From: Exiguobacterium flavidum
GTDB lineage: Bacteria > Bacillota > Bacilli > Exiguobacteriales > Exiguobacteriaceae
Direction: 5' to 3'
DNA length: 64,000 nucleotides
Assembly (NCBI RefSeq): GCF_003344535.1
Contig: NZ_QPKS01000003.1
Coordinates: 1 to 64,000, forward strand
Below the pieces are notes generated by a model. It saw only the letters and a program-made list of their open reading frames with translations. It had not been told where the DNA came from and ran no database searches. A program made the position numbers and the translations under genes. Shown piece after piece: positions 34,276 through 42,954 of this stretch (its first letter is position 1; each line of letters opens with the position of its first letter).

Positions 34276-35293
34276 CGTTCATCGGCTCCTTTACGAAGAG
34301 GTTGAGCAGATCGTACGTCGCCTGCAGCGATTCTTCATGCGTCCGCTCGTACGAATGACTGGATTCGATCCCAGGTCCGAGCAAAGCGTGACGGACATCG
34401 TGTCCTGCGCTGACAGCAGCAGAGGCATCCGACGAATAGTACGGATAGATGTCGACCTTATAAGGGATGCCCTCGCGTCGCGCGAGCTGTGTCAACTGAT
34501 GCCGGATTCCGATGTCATACGGTCCGGAACCGTCCTTCGCGCAGATCGACACCGTATACTCATCAGAGTGCTGTCCATCACCGAGCGCCCCCATGTCGAC
34601 CGCGATGTATTCGGCGACTTCCTGTGGGAAGCCGGCATTTCCTCCGAATCCGACCTCTTCGTAATTCGAAAAGAGGAGATGCACAGGATAAGGAAGCTTC
34701 TGTTCCTTCCATTCGCTCGCGAGTTCGAGGAGAATCGCGACCGATGCCTTGTCATCGAGATGACGAGACTTGACGAATCCGTTCACGTGGATGAAACGCG
34801 GGTCGAAGGAGACGACGTCTCCGACCTCGATTCCAGCTTCCCGCGTCTCTTCGCCAGATGTCGTCTTCAAATCGAGACGCACCTCGATGTTCTCAGAAGT
34901 CCGTTTCACAGTACCCGTCTCCTGCGAAGTATGAACGCTCGAATCATGGAGCAGGATCGTCCCGCTGACTGTACTCCCATCCATGCGATGGATCAGACAG
35001 TTCTCCCCTTCGATCGCGGTCCAGGAATAGTACCCGAGCTGCGCGAGACGCAGGCGGCCTGAAGGAAGGATTTCCTTCACCATCGCGCCGAGCGTGTCGA
35101 CATGCGCGGTAAACAGGCGGGCCCGGTTTGATTCGCCTTCAAGAGAGGCGAGGATCGCACCCTTCTCGAGTTTACGGTAGCTGATTCCTTCAGACTCGAG
35201 ACGCTTCTCTACATATGTAAGAGCATCGGCCGAATATCCTGTCGGGCTCGGGATTTCGACCAACTCCTTGATCGTCTTTACAATTTTTTGCAT
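34259..35293 (-). CDS. M42-family metallo-aminopeptidase
   Basis: 344 aa from the ATG at 35293 (GGGGAG 6 nt upstream). Di-metal ligands are visible in FTAHVDTLG (His), SRHLDDKASV (Asp), SNYEEVGFGG (catalytic Glu-Glu), IAVDMGALGD (Asp) and SSHSYERTH (His). An inserted beta domain spans about 85-165. The M42 family includes glutamyl and deblocking aminopeptidases and endoglucanase-like annotations; substrate cannot be told from sequence. It stands between yqgQ and the rhomboid gene. Confidence 0.9.
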   Translation of the reverse strand: MQKIVKTIKELVEIPSPTGYSADALTYVEKRLESEGISYRKLEKGAILASLEGESNRARLFTAHVDTLGAMVKEILPSGRLRLAQLGYYSWTAIEGENCLIHRMDGSTVSGTILLHDSSVHTSQETGTVKRTSENIEVRLDLKTTSGEETREAGIEVGDVVSFDPRFIHVNGFVKSRHLDDKASVAILLELASEWKEQKLPYPVHLLFSNYEEVGFGGNAGFPQEVAEYIAVDMGALGDGQHSDEYTVSICAKDGSGPYDIGIRHQLTQLARREGIPYKVDIYPYYSSDASAAVSAGHDVRHALLGPGIESSHSYERTHEESLQATYDLLNLFVKEPMNDENDV

Positions 35294-35312
35294 TCTTTTC
35301 TCCCCTATCTCA

Positions 35313-36380
35313 TTAGAAATACTTGCTAACTGCAAGCAGACTTAAGATGATGATGATGAATCCAGCGCTGTACATCAGGCGCAGACGTGGTGCATGTTCC
35401 TTCGGATGACCGACGATTCCTGTCGCGACGAAGCCGGTGATCAGTCCACCGAGATGGGCGGCATGATCGAGCGCCATCGGGCTTAGGACGGCAAACAGGG
35501 CGTTTATCCCAATGATAACAAAAAGACTGGGCCCGAGGGTACGCATAAATAATCTGCGCTCGACTGTCCCGAAGTAGAACAACATGCCAAGAAGGCCGAA
35601 CAAAGCCCCGGATGCACCGGCAGAAACCGATGGGTTCGTCGCGAAGGAGAACAAGCTTGCTGTCGCTCCCGCGACGAGATAGACGAACAAGAAGCGGCCG
35701 CTACCGTAGATGCGCTCACACAGCGGGCCGAGCGAGAACAAAGCGATCATGTTGATGAACAGATGGAAGAGTCCGATATGGAGAAAAGCGGCCGTGATGA
35801 GACGCCACCACTCCCCTGCCTCGATCGCCGGATTATACTTCGCGCCATATGCGATCAAATGTGCGGTATCGAGAGTCGACCCCGTCCTTTCCATCAGCGA
35901 GAAAATCAGTACGCAGGCAAACATCAGCATATAGGTCAAACCAGGAGTCCCGTAGTCGAAGAAGGACCGGTCCTCTTTCTTGCGTTCCTGATCGAGCTGT
36001 AGCGCATGCTCCTTGTATCTTTCAGCCTCCTCGAACTCCTGTGCCAACGTATATTCAAGGTCGATTTTCCCCTTGATGGGCAGACGGATTTCGCCAAGCC
36101 GGTGCAGGTCCATGATCTGGTCCGCGATCAGATGGACGGTCAGCTTATCCTCCCGCCCGACGCGGACTACTCCTTGCGTTCGTTCGATCGCCTCGCGCAA
36201 CGCGTTCGTGACATGATTCGTCCAGACATACGGAGAGGCGATCACGAGTGTCAGATCGTGTTTTTCCGCACCTGCCATCCAGGCGATGTTGGCCTTGTCA
36301 TCGAGGGCGATGAGCCGATTACCTTTCTTGATTAAATGATCGAGTTTATACCAGAAGGTGTCTGTGAAGCGTCTATCCAA
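35313..36380 (-). CDS. gluP: Rhomboid-family intramembrane serine protease (GluP/YqgP-like)
   Basis: 355 aa, TTG start at 36380 with GGGGAGG 5 nt upstream. A cytoplasmic N-terminal domain (about 1-140) precedes six or seven membrane helices. Catalytic Ser in GASGALFGLLG (about 270) and His in DHAAHLGGLITG (about 318). Bacillus GluP (507 aa) carries C-terminal TPR repeats that are absent here. It would cleave membrane proteins; in Bacillus it degrades MgtE. Confidence 0.9.
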   Translation of the reverse strand: MDRRFTDTFWYKLDHLIKKGNRLIALDDKANIAWMAGAEKHDLTLVIASPYVWTNHVTNALREAIERTQGVVRVGREDKLTVHLIADQIMDLHRLGEIRLPIKGKIDLEYTLAQEFEEAERYKEHALQLDQERKKEDRSFFDYGTPGLTYMLMFACVLIFSLMERTGSTLDTAHLIAYGAKYNPAIEAGEWWRLITAAFLHIGLFHLFINMIALFSLGPLCERIYGSGRFLFVYLVAGATASLFSFATNPSVSAGASGALFGLLGMLFYFGTVERRLFMRTLGPSLFVIIGINALFAVLSPMALDHAAHLGGLITGFVATGIVGHPKEHAPRLRLMYSAGFIIIILSLLAVSKYF

Positions 36381-36495
36381 AGTGTCCTCCCCTTTCCCGA
36401 TTGGCTCCGTTCATGACTATTCCCGTTTTGCTTGCGTTGCACACGGCGATGTAGACATCACTTAGACAAGCTGTGCGTCCCATTTCGGAAGCGCG

Positions 36496-36519
36496 AAAAA
36501 ACCCCTATTCTCATAGGGG
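36496..36519 (-). terminator. Rho-independent terminator after the GNAT gene
   Basis: Minus strand CCCCTAT/ATAGGGG, loop GAGA, T6. Confidence 0.85.
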
Positions 36520-36531
36520 CCCATTGCTCGG

Positions 36532-37041
36532 TCAAACATATTTCTTCATCCAGATGTCGTCACGATACGTACCGTCCTCGAGCTTTACCGATTGCGGGTC
36601 CTCCGCATAAACCTCGAATCCGAGCGACTCGTAAAGCTTTTGCGCTGCTTCGTTCCCTGAAAGGACAGCGAGAATGACCTGCTCGACATCAGGAATCTTC
36701 TTCGCCTCCTCGATCAGCTGCTCCATCAATGCACGTCCCGTCCCGCCCCGGTATTCCGGCGACACGTAGACGCCTGAAATCATCGCCTTGTGCGATTCCC
36801 GTGTAAGCTCGAACGGCTTCACCTGACCGAATCCGAACAATTTTTCCCCGTCGAACATCCCAAGCAGCACTTCGTCCGTCTCCTCGACTCCTTCGATATC
36901 CTCGCGTACGTCTTTGAGCGGCGTGCCTGCCTGTTCGTCGAATGAATGTCCGAAGGCATCCGGGTGATTCTTCAGCCCTTCGAGACGAAGATTCCAATAC
37001 TGTTCTGCATCATGTTTCGTTAAGTGTCGAAAAGTATACAT
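36532..37041 (-). CDS. GNAT-family N-acetyltransferase
   Basis: 169 aa. Acetyl-CoA motif A is VYVSPEYRGGTGRALMEQLIEEA (about 92-114), with QVILAVLSGNEAAQKLYESLGFEVYAED (motif B) after it. Substrate unknown. Single gene with its own terminator, between the rhomboid gene and ldh. Confidence 0.9.
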   Translation of the reverse strand: MYTFRHLTKHDAEQYWNLRLEGLKNHPDAFGHSFDEQAGTPLKDVREDIEGVEETDEVLLGMFDGEKLFGFGQVKPFELTRESHKAMISGVYVSPEYRGGTGRALMEQLIEEAKKIPDVEQVILAVLSGNEAAQKLYESLGFEVYAEDPQSVKLEDGTYRDDIWMKKYV

Positions 37042-37143
37042 GACTGTCTGTTCTCCCCTTTTCGAGTTGCCTCATTTGCTGAGATCGAAAACTCTTCTAA
37101 CAGTCATATATCCTTTTTCTCAAATAGTAAAACCTGTCACATA

Positions 37144-37169
37144 GAAAAAGAACGCCGAAGCGTTCTTTT
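37144..37169 (-). terminator. Rho-independent terminator after ldh
   Basis: Minus strand AAGAACGC/GCGTTCTT with TTCG tetraloop and a T-run, 2 bp after the stop. Confidence 0.83.
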
Positions 37170-37171
37170 CA

Positions 37172-38122
37172 TCATAAGACCGGTTCCATCGTTTTTTTAA
37201 GGACATCTGCCGAGTGGTGGAACTTTTTGAGTTCCTCTTCAGAAAGTGAGAGCTCGACGATTTCCCGGACGCCTTGCCGGTTGATGACAGCCGGTACACC
37301 GATATGGACGCCATCGATGCCATATTGACCGTCGACATGAGCCCCAACCGTCAACAGACAGTTCTCATTCCCGAGGATTGCCCGGACGATTCGAACGAGT
37401 CCGAGACCGATCGCATAGTACGTCGCTCCTTTTCGTTCAATGATATGGTAGGCAGCGTCGCGGACGTTCGTGTAGATGCGGTCGAGATCTTCCTGCGTGT
37501 ACCGCTCGCTGTCCTCCAAAAGTTCTTCGACCGTTTTGCCGTAGATGCGTGCGTTGCTCCACGCCGCGAATTCCGTGTCGCCGTGTTCGCCCAAAATGTA
37601 GGCATGGACGTTCCGTGAATCGACGTCGAAGTACTCCCCGAGCATCTGACGGAGACGCGCCGTATCGAGCACGGTTCCTGACCCGAAGACACGGGATTTC
37701 GGAAGACCCGAATATTTCCATGCCAAGTGGGCCATGATGTCAACCGGGTTCGATGCAACGACGATGATTCCGTCGAATCCGGATTCCATGATGCTCGAAA
37801 TCATCGACTTCATGATTTTTGCGTTCTTCGAAACGAGGTCGAGCCGTGTCTCACCAGGCTTTTGTGGTGCGCCGGCCGTGATGACGACGACTTCCGCATC
37901 TTTACAATCCGAATAATCTCCAGCCCATATTTTCATCGGAGACGTACTGAACGGAGTTCCGTGGTTAAGGTCCATCGCTTCCCCTTCCGCCTTCGCTTGA
38001 TTGAGGTCGATGATGACGAGCTCCTCGCACAATCCTGCTGTCGACATTTGATAAGCGAAACTTGATCCAACTGCACCAGCCCCGACCAGTGCCACCCGTA
38101 TCACTTTTGCGTGTTGTTCCAT
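37172..38122 (-). CDS. ldh: L-lactate dehydrogenase
   Basis: 316 aa from the ATG at 38122 (the longer frame to 38170 lacks support). NAD motif [15 protein letters not shown], substrate Arg in [22 protein letters not shown], and catalytic His in [13 protein letters not shown]. It reduces pyruvate to lactate to regenerate NAD+ in fermentation. Two Rex-like sites lie upstream, fitting NADH-responsive control. Confidence 0.96.
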   Translation of the reverse strand: MEQHAKVIRVALVGAGAVGSSFAYQMSTAGLCEELVIIDLNQAKAEGEAMDLNHGTPFSTSPMKIWAGDYSDCKDAEVVVITAGAPQKPGETRLDLVSKNAKIMKSMISSIMESGFDGIIVVASNPVDIMAHLAWKYSGLPKSRVFGSGTVLDTARLRQMLGEYFDVDSRNVHAYILGEHGDTEFAAWSNARIYGKTVEELLEDSERYTQEDLDRIYTNVRDAAYHIIERKGATYYAIGLGLVRIVRAILGNENCLLTVGAHVDGQYGIDGVHIGVPAVINRQGVREIVELSLSEEELKKFHHSADVLKKTMEPVL

Positions 38123-38177
38123 ATTGTTGATCCACCCTTCTGTCCGTTTGCTGTTTGTTATCTTCTTCACAATTAGA

Positions 38178-38224
38178 TTGTAACATCCTTCACAATACCG
38201 GTCTTGGTGTGAAAACGGTCACAA
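38178..38224. promoter_or_regulatory. Tandem Rex-like operators upstream of ldh
   Basis: Two sites match TTGTGA-N6-TCACAA at 11 of 12 arm positions: 38207-38224 (minus strand TTGTGA CCGTTT TCACAC) and 38178-38195 (TTGTGA AGGATG TTACAA). The second covers TACAAT, a possible -10. Rex releases DNA at high NADH/NAD+, so ldh would be induced on oxygen limitation. Confidence 0.7.
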
Positions 38225-38280
38225 TATGTCAGAATTGTGTCATCTTATTCTAGAATAAGGAAATACTCCGTCCCTCTCCC

Positions 38281-39051
38281 TTACCACAGCTTTTGCACCG
38301 CAAAACCAATCATCGCCGCGATCGTCGAGGAAGTGAAATTCACCGCATCGTTTCCAATCAACCTACTTCCTTCGATCAGCTCTGTCGGCTTCCCGTGATG
38401 AGCCTTCTTCTCAGTCCCCCGCCCGCAGACGACGCAACGATAGCGGCGCTGGAATCGTTTGCCGAACCACGTGTCGAGTAGGCTCCCTAGTATCCCGACG
38501 GCAGTTATGAACAAAAAAAGACGCCACTCATCAAACAGGAGCGATCCTGCGAGCGCGATGAATGCTGCCCCCGCTGCTGTCGCGGCCGTCCCGAGCAAGG
38601 AGACGGCTCCGCTCGTTCCGGCTGGCACCCGGCGCCATTCTCCGATCATTACCGGATCACGCGTCGAAAGGGGACCGATTTCAGAAGCCCACGTGTCCGC
38701 GTTTGAGCCGGCGATCGCCCCAAGGAAAAGCAGAATCCAGTCGGTATCGCCCGTCACTTTGCAGAGGACTGCTCCTGCACATGCACTTCCGCCGTTTGCG
38801 AGCACTTGCATCGCGTCGCGCGCTCCTTCTTTTTCGATTATTTCATCGACGCCGCGCTTTTTTGCCTTACCGAAACGTGAAAGCAGGCTCGAGCTGCCGA
38901 AAAATAAGATGAGGACGAGCAGACCCGGTAAGCCGAGCCCATAGACGACACCGGCCCCGACACAGGCAGTCGCGAGAGCTCCTGAGAACGTCAACGACCG
39001 GATCAGATAACCGAAAAGGGCAAGCAGAAGCGGAATTACGTAGTACGACAT
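38281..39051 (-). CDS. DUF92 membrane protein
   Basis: 256 aa, six or so hydrophobic segments. Motifs: GGSACAG-like NGGSACAGAVLCKVTG, AIAGSNADTWASEIG, and GSLLDTWFGKRFQRRYRC, all typical of DUF92. Plant member VTE6 is a phytyl-phosphate kinase and archaeal relatives act on prenyl phosphates, so a CTP- or lipid-phosphate kinase role is possible. It overlaps yqgN by 16 bp, hence translational coupling. Confidence 0.85.
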   Translation of the reverse strand: MSYYVIPLLLALFGYLIRSLTFSGALATACVGAGVVYGLGLPGLLVLILFFGSSSLLSRFGKAKKRGVDEIIEKEGARDAMQVLANGGSACAGAVLCKVTGDTDWILLFLGAIAGSNADTWASEIGPLSTRDPVMIGEWRRVPAGTSGAVSLLGTAATAAGAAFIALAGSLLFDEWRLFLFITAVGILGSLLDTWFGKRFQRRYRCVVCGRGTEKKAHHGKPTELIEGSRLIGNDAVNFTSSTIAAMIGFAVQKLW

Positions 39052-39590
39052 CGATGGACACCCGATTCGGTGATCAACAAATCAATCCGTTCATCGAACG
39101 ACTCGGTCGGTAATGTGTTGACGACTTGTTCGTCGAATGTGACGGTGACCCTGGCTCCTTGATAATCTGAAAGCGCCTGATCATAGTAGCCTCCGCCCCA
39201 GCCAAGCCGGTCGCCCTCCAAGGTGAACGCTCTTCCTGGCACGAGGCAGAGGTCTGCCTCTTTCAGCTCGACCTCTTCCGCTCCCTCGCCGGGCTCTTTG
39301 ATGCCCATCGCGTTGATGACATAGGGATGGGCTTCATCGACCTTGAAGAAACGCATCTCCCGTCCTATCACTTTCGGCAGGATGACCGTTTTCCCTGCTG
39401 AGAACGCCGATGCAAGGATGGCATCCGTACGGAATTCATCCCGAAACGACAGTGTCATCGCGACGACTTCCGCCTTTTCCCATTGCTCGAGGCGATAAAG
39501 ATGTTGAAGCGCCGTCAACTCTTTCTCTTCCCGGTCTTCGAGGCGCTCGAGCCGATCGGCAATCTCCTTGCGCCATTCTTTCTTGTCCAT
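39036..39590 (-). CDS. yqgN: 5-formyltetrahydrofolate cyclo-ligase
   Basis: 184 aa. N-terminal MDKKEWRKEIADRL, and the ATP/Mg motif LGWGGGYYDQAL (about 130-141) are diagnostic. It converts 5-formyl-THF to 5,10-methenyl-THF, linking to folD. GGAGGAG 8 nt before ATG 39590. Same position as Bacillus yqgN, next to rpmG. Confidence 0.95.
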   Translation of the reverse strand: MDKKEWRKEIADRLERLEDREEKELTALQHLYRLEQWEKAEVVAMTLSFRDEFRTDAILASAFSAGKTVILPKVIGREMRFFKVDEAHPYVINAMGIKEPGEGAEEVELKEADLCLVPGRAFTLEGDRLGWGGGYYDQALSDYQGARVTVTFDEQVVNTLPTESFDERIDLLITESGVHRCRTT

Positions 39591-39609
39591 GGACTTGACT
39601 CCTCCCTAC

Positions 39610-39638
39610 AAAAAAAGCCGTCACACGAGGTGACGACT
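39610..39638 (-). terminator. Rho-independent terminator after rpmG
   Basis: Minus strand AGTCGTCAC/GTGACGGCT stem, 5-nt loop, T7. Confidence 0.82.
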
Positions 39639-39647
39639 TCAGTCTCA

Positions 39648-39797
39648 TTATTTTACTTCACGGTGAAGTGTGTGCTTGCGGAGACGTGGGTTGTATTTCT
39701 TCAACTCAAGACGCTCTGGGTTGTTACGCTTGTTCTTTTTAGTGATATAAGTACGGTCACCAGTTTCAGTGCAAGCCAAAGTGATTTTAACGCGCAT
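39648..39797 (-). CDS. rpmG: Ribosomal protein L33, zinc-free (C-minus) form
   Basis: 49 aa, AGGAGG upstream of ATG 39797. The L33 pattern is clear ([23 protein letters not shown], then [19 protein letters not shown]). Only one cysteine (C9) remains: the CxxC partners are replaced (CTET, KKYNPR), so it should not bind zinc. Such C-minus paralogues can replace zinc-binding L33 under zinc limitation. Position matches rpmGA of Bacillus. Confidence 0.95.
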   Translation of the reverse strand: MRVKITLACTETGDRTYITKKNKRNNPERLELKKYNPRLRKHTLHREVK

Positions 39798-39901
39798 GGG
39801 ATTCCCTCCTATCTAGCTCTCGATGTATCAAGTGTTTTTGCTTTACATAAGGTTAAGCATACTCAAGTATCGTACCAAGAACGCGAGGGAAATGCAACCA
39901 T

Positions 39902-42091
39902 TCATCCGTTCTTTTTCAGATTCGTCAATCGTGCATATGGATTTTCAATGTCCGCAGTGAAGACGTCTGGTTTCAGTTTCATATGGTAGTCGGATACGAG
40001 TTGCTCCTCAAGCTCCTTGCGCCCTACGAAAACGAGATCGGATCGTCTGATCGCCTCGCCCTCAAGCCGCTTGATTGCGACGAACAGACCGCCGCTTCCT
40101 TGCGGTGTCCGTTCGCTCTCGACATCATGGACAGTCGAGACGAGCGGTACGTCGAGATGTTCAGCGAACGCTTGAGCAATTGAAGACGACTCCATGCTGA
40201 AGTTATGGACGAGCCGGAAAGTCACACCTTTCGCAAGTGCCTGTGCTTCACGCAGAAACGCGAGGTTGAGCGCAGCGAGCTGATTGTACGTCTGGACGAG
40301 CGGAAGACCGGTCGGCTTCGTCTTGTAGACATGGACCCCGTTCTCATGACGATACGAGGATTCCCCTTCCGACAGGACGTACACGTTTTCTCCGGCGGCA
40401 GCTAAGCGTTCAGCGAAATGCCGGAAGGCTTGACCGCGCTCACCATTCCCGTATCCTAGCCCGATCAACAGGACAGCCGCCTCGTTCCATTCGGCCGGAC
40501 GCTCTGCACCGACATAGTAGTCGTGCGACGTCAGGAAGACGTCTGGCTCGATGTCCTCATCCGCGAGGAAAGGATAGTCATTGAATCGCTCAGTCAACCA
40601 GCCGTCTGTCAATTTTCCTTCAGTGAGCATGCGTTCCGTCTCCTCGAATCTCCGGATATGTTCCCGGAAGCGCTCTGCTGCATACTGGGCAGTCGTCTGT
40701 CCATCGAGGATGAATGGCCAGTCGCTCGAGACAGCGAGCAGATATTCACGCACGAGCTGACGTTTCGCTTTCAGGACGAGCGGGTCACGTCTACGGTCTC
40801 GCGCCATCTGCCCTGCAAGTCGTTTCTCGAGCTGATGGAGATGACGAATCATCCAATCATTGCGCTCGTTGATCCAGACCTCGCCATATCCTTTCCGCCC
40901 CCAAGTCGACATCGAGACATGGACGGTCTCGATGTCCTGGAAGTGACGTTCTAGGAACATGGCAGGGCTGATCGATTCGATTCCCTGCTCCTCGAAACGC
41001 TCCATCGCCTTTCCGAGGAAATCAGGTCCTTCAAACCACCAGTGACCGAACAGTTCCGCATCGAATGGAGCCGTGACGAGGAACGGCGGGAAGTCCTGGC
41101 CGCGGTGCTCATCGAGATGCGCAGCAAGCGCCTGAGCGAAGTCTGCAGCATGCTCGTCAGTCCGTTTCCATGCCCAGTCCCGCACATAGAACTCCTTCTC
41201 ATCCGTCTTGCCCGTCACGCGGTGCAATTTCAGACCTGTGTCGAACCGGAGTCCTTCCGGGTGCATGAATTCGGCGATTTGATCCCATTCCCGGTCGTAG
41301 GCGAGGTCGCGATAGAACTCGCGGTAGTCCGGATGGCCCGGATACCCGATCACCGAGCTCCAAATCCGACCGGAAATGATCTGATCGCGCGGGAACAATG
41401 CCACGCCATGAGGGGAATAGACCGGAGCACCGATACCGTGCTTAGGAGACGGATCAGCAAAGAGGACGGCATGTTCGTCGACGAACGTGTAGCGAATGCC
41501 TTCTTCGTACATAATCCGGTCAAGGCCCGGCGTAAAGGCGCATTCCGGCATCCAAAGCCCCGTCGGACGGAAGCCGTAATGGCGTTCGAAACAGTTCAAT
41601 CCGGTCTGGATCTCAGCACGCGCCGCCTGTTCGGAGAACATGTGCGGACTGAACCCGTGTGTCGCAGTACATGTGATCAGGTCGAGATAGCCTTGTTCCT
41701 TATAGTGACGGAACGCGCGATTGAGGTTTCTTCCCCAGTACTCGAACGTCACGCGGAGATCCTGATAGCGCTGTTGGTAAAACAGCAGCGCATCCCGTTC
41801 CTCCGCCGCCAGTTCAGTGGCCAACTCTCTTTCGATCAGCAGGAGCGTATCATCGAGGTGTTCGACGTAACGTTCACCGATCAGCTCATCCGCGAGCATC
41901 TCGACTACAGGCGGAGAAATGCTGATCGTCCATCCGAGCGGGCGTTGCAGGCGGTCAATCTCCCACAGGAGCGGAATATAGGTCTCTGAAATCGCCTCAT
42001 ACATCCACCGTTCTTCGAGTCGATGTGCTTCCTGGTGCCGTACATAGGGCAAATGGGCATGTAATACCAATGAAAAATAACCTTTGCGCAT
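39902..42091 (-). CDS. GH57 (DUF1957) glucan-branching-type enzyme fused to a GT4 N-terminal domain
   Basis: 729 aa. Residues 1 to about 400 are a GH57 catalytic domain: LVLHAHLPYVRH at the start, GLWMPECAFTPGLDRIMYE with nucleophile Glu (about 192), TAPFDAELFGHWWFEGPDFL with acid Asp (about 345). A helical DUF1957-type region runs to about 510. Residues about 520-729 look like the acceptor-side Rossmann domain of a GT4 transferase (RHFAERLAAAGENVYVLSEG, NFSMESSSIAQAFAEHLDVPLVSTVHDVE, RRSDLVFVGRKELEEQL), but the nucleotide-sugar-binding second domain is missing. Likely role: alpha-glucan branching; the half GT domain may bind glucan. DUF4912 lies 32 bp upstream. Confidence 0.82.
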   Translation of the reverse strand: MRKGYFSLVLHAHLPYVRHQEAHRLEERWMYEAISETYIPLLWEIDRLQRPLGWTISISPPVVEMLADELIGERYVEHLDDTLLLIERELATELAAEERDALLFYQQRYQDLRVTFEYWGRNLNRAFRHYKEQGYLDLITCTATHGFSPHMFSEQAARAEIQTGLNCFERHYGFRPTGLWMPECAFTPGLDRIMYEEGIRYTFVDEHAVLFADPSPKHGIGAPVYSPHGVALFPRDQIISGRIWSSVIGYPGHPDYREFYRDLAYDREWDQIAEFMHPEGLRFDTGLKLHRVTGKTDEKEFYVRDWAWKRTDEHAADFAQALAAHLDEHRGQDFPPFLVTAPFDAELFGHWWFEGPDFLGKAMERFEEQGIESISPAMFLERHFQDIETVHVSMSTWGRKGYGEVWINERNDWMIRHLHQLEKRLAGQMARDRRRDPLVLKAKRQLVREYLLAVSSDWPFILDGQTTAQYAAERFREHIRRFEETERMLTEGKLTDGWLTERFNDYPFLADEDIEPDVFLTSHDYYVGAERPAEWNEAAVLLIGLGYGNGERGQAFRHFAERLAAAGENVYVLSEGESSYRHENGVHVYKTKPTGLPLVQTYNQLAALNLAFLREAQALAKGVTFRLVHNFSMESSSIAQAFAEHLDVPLVSTVHDVESERTPQGSGGLFVAIKRLEGEAIRRSDLVFVGRKELEEQLVSDYHMKLKPDVFTADIENPYARLTNLKKNG

Positions 42092-42123
42092 GGTTTCTTA
42101 TCTCCTTCTCTCTTCTCTGTCAG

Positions 42124-42846
42124 TCAGCGAATACGGTCGAAGTACGAGTAGGGCTCAAGAACCTCGACCCACTCCGGCTCTTCTGCTTCGCCGTACTGCC
42201 ACCGCTTCACTGGTCCTTCGAAACGTCCTTCCGTGACGGCAGCGTCCCGTGGCGTATCGACTGGTTTAGAGCGCAGGACCGGAAGGAAGTCTCCGTCGAT
42301 CGTCTGAATCCCCCATTCGATGATATATGTAGTATCCGGGGTCAACGGGCGAACGAACCAAGTATTCGTCATTTCCGGCAATTCGAATTGATACGTCCGG
42401 TTGACTTCTCCTTTGCCATAGTCGCGCAACGTCGCATCGATGATCCGCAACTCTTTCCGGAAGGATTCAAAGGAAGCATGGTAATGAGCCTCTAGCGTCT
42501 TGCGCGTCAAGGCAGAAATCTCCCAGTATACGTAGAGACATGTCGGAGATTGTACGATGGCGCGGATGACGTCATCTTCGTAATGTGTAGCCATACCGAA
42601 TGCATCCCTTCCTAACATCGGTTGGCCTTGGCCGGTCGACATCGTTTCTTCCGTTCGTACGAACGGTTTTTCTATCGTCTCGCTCTTCTTGTCTCGCGAA
42701 CTCGTTTTCTGCGTCTCAGTCTGAAGCCCGCTCTTGCGGTATTTGCTCCAGGCGTATTTCACTTTGCCTTCCGTCGTCTCGAGCTTTTCCGCGATCTGTT
42801 TGACCGTCAGTCCCTGCTCTTTCAATTTTATGATTTTCTCTAGCAT
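42124..42846 (-). CDS. HTH-DUF4912 protein
   Basis: 240 aa from the ATG at 42846 (GAGGTGA 6 nt upstream; GTG two codons earlier overlaps that site). The N-terminus LEKIIKLKEQGLTVKQIAEKLETTEGKVKYAWSKYRKSG (about 2-40) is a resolvase-type helix-turn-helix. A polar linker follows, then DUF4912 (about 85-215: CLYVYWEIS, RIIDATLRDY, TWFVRPLTPDTTYIIEWG), a beta-sandwich-like domain. Its repeated association with GH57 genes suggests a role in glucan metabolism or its regulation; unproven. Confidence 0.8.
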   Translation of the reverse strand: MLEKIIKLKEQGLTVKQIAEKLETTEGKVKYAWSKYRKSGLQTETQKTSSRDKKSETIEKPFVRTEETMSTGQGQPMLGRDAFGMATHYEDDVIRAIVQSPTCLYVYWEISALTRKTLEAHYHASFESFRKELRIIDATLRDYGKGEVNRTYQFELPEMTNTWFVRPLTPDTTYIIEWGIQTIDGDFLPVLRSKPVDTPRDAAVTEGRFEGPVKRWQYGEAEEPEWVEVLEPYSYFDRIR

Positions 42847-42917
42847 TGCCACTCACCTCTCTGTCCTTATTCACTTCTTTTCTATTCTACAAACTTGTTT
42901 CTATCCCTTCTTTGCAC

Positions 42918-42947
42918 AAAAAAGCGAGCGGATCATTTTCCGCTCGC
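42918..42947 (-). terminator. Rho-independent terminator after phoU
   Basis: Minus strand GCGAGCGG/CCGCTCGC, 8-nt loop, T6; 8 bp after the phoU stop. Confidence 0.87.
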
Positions 42948-42954
42948 CCATCTT

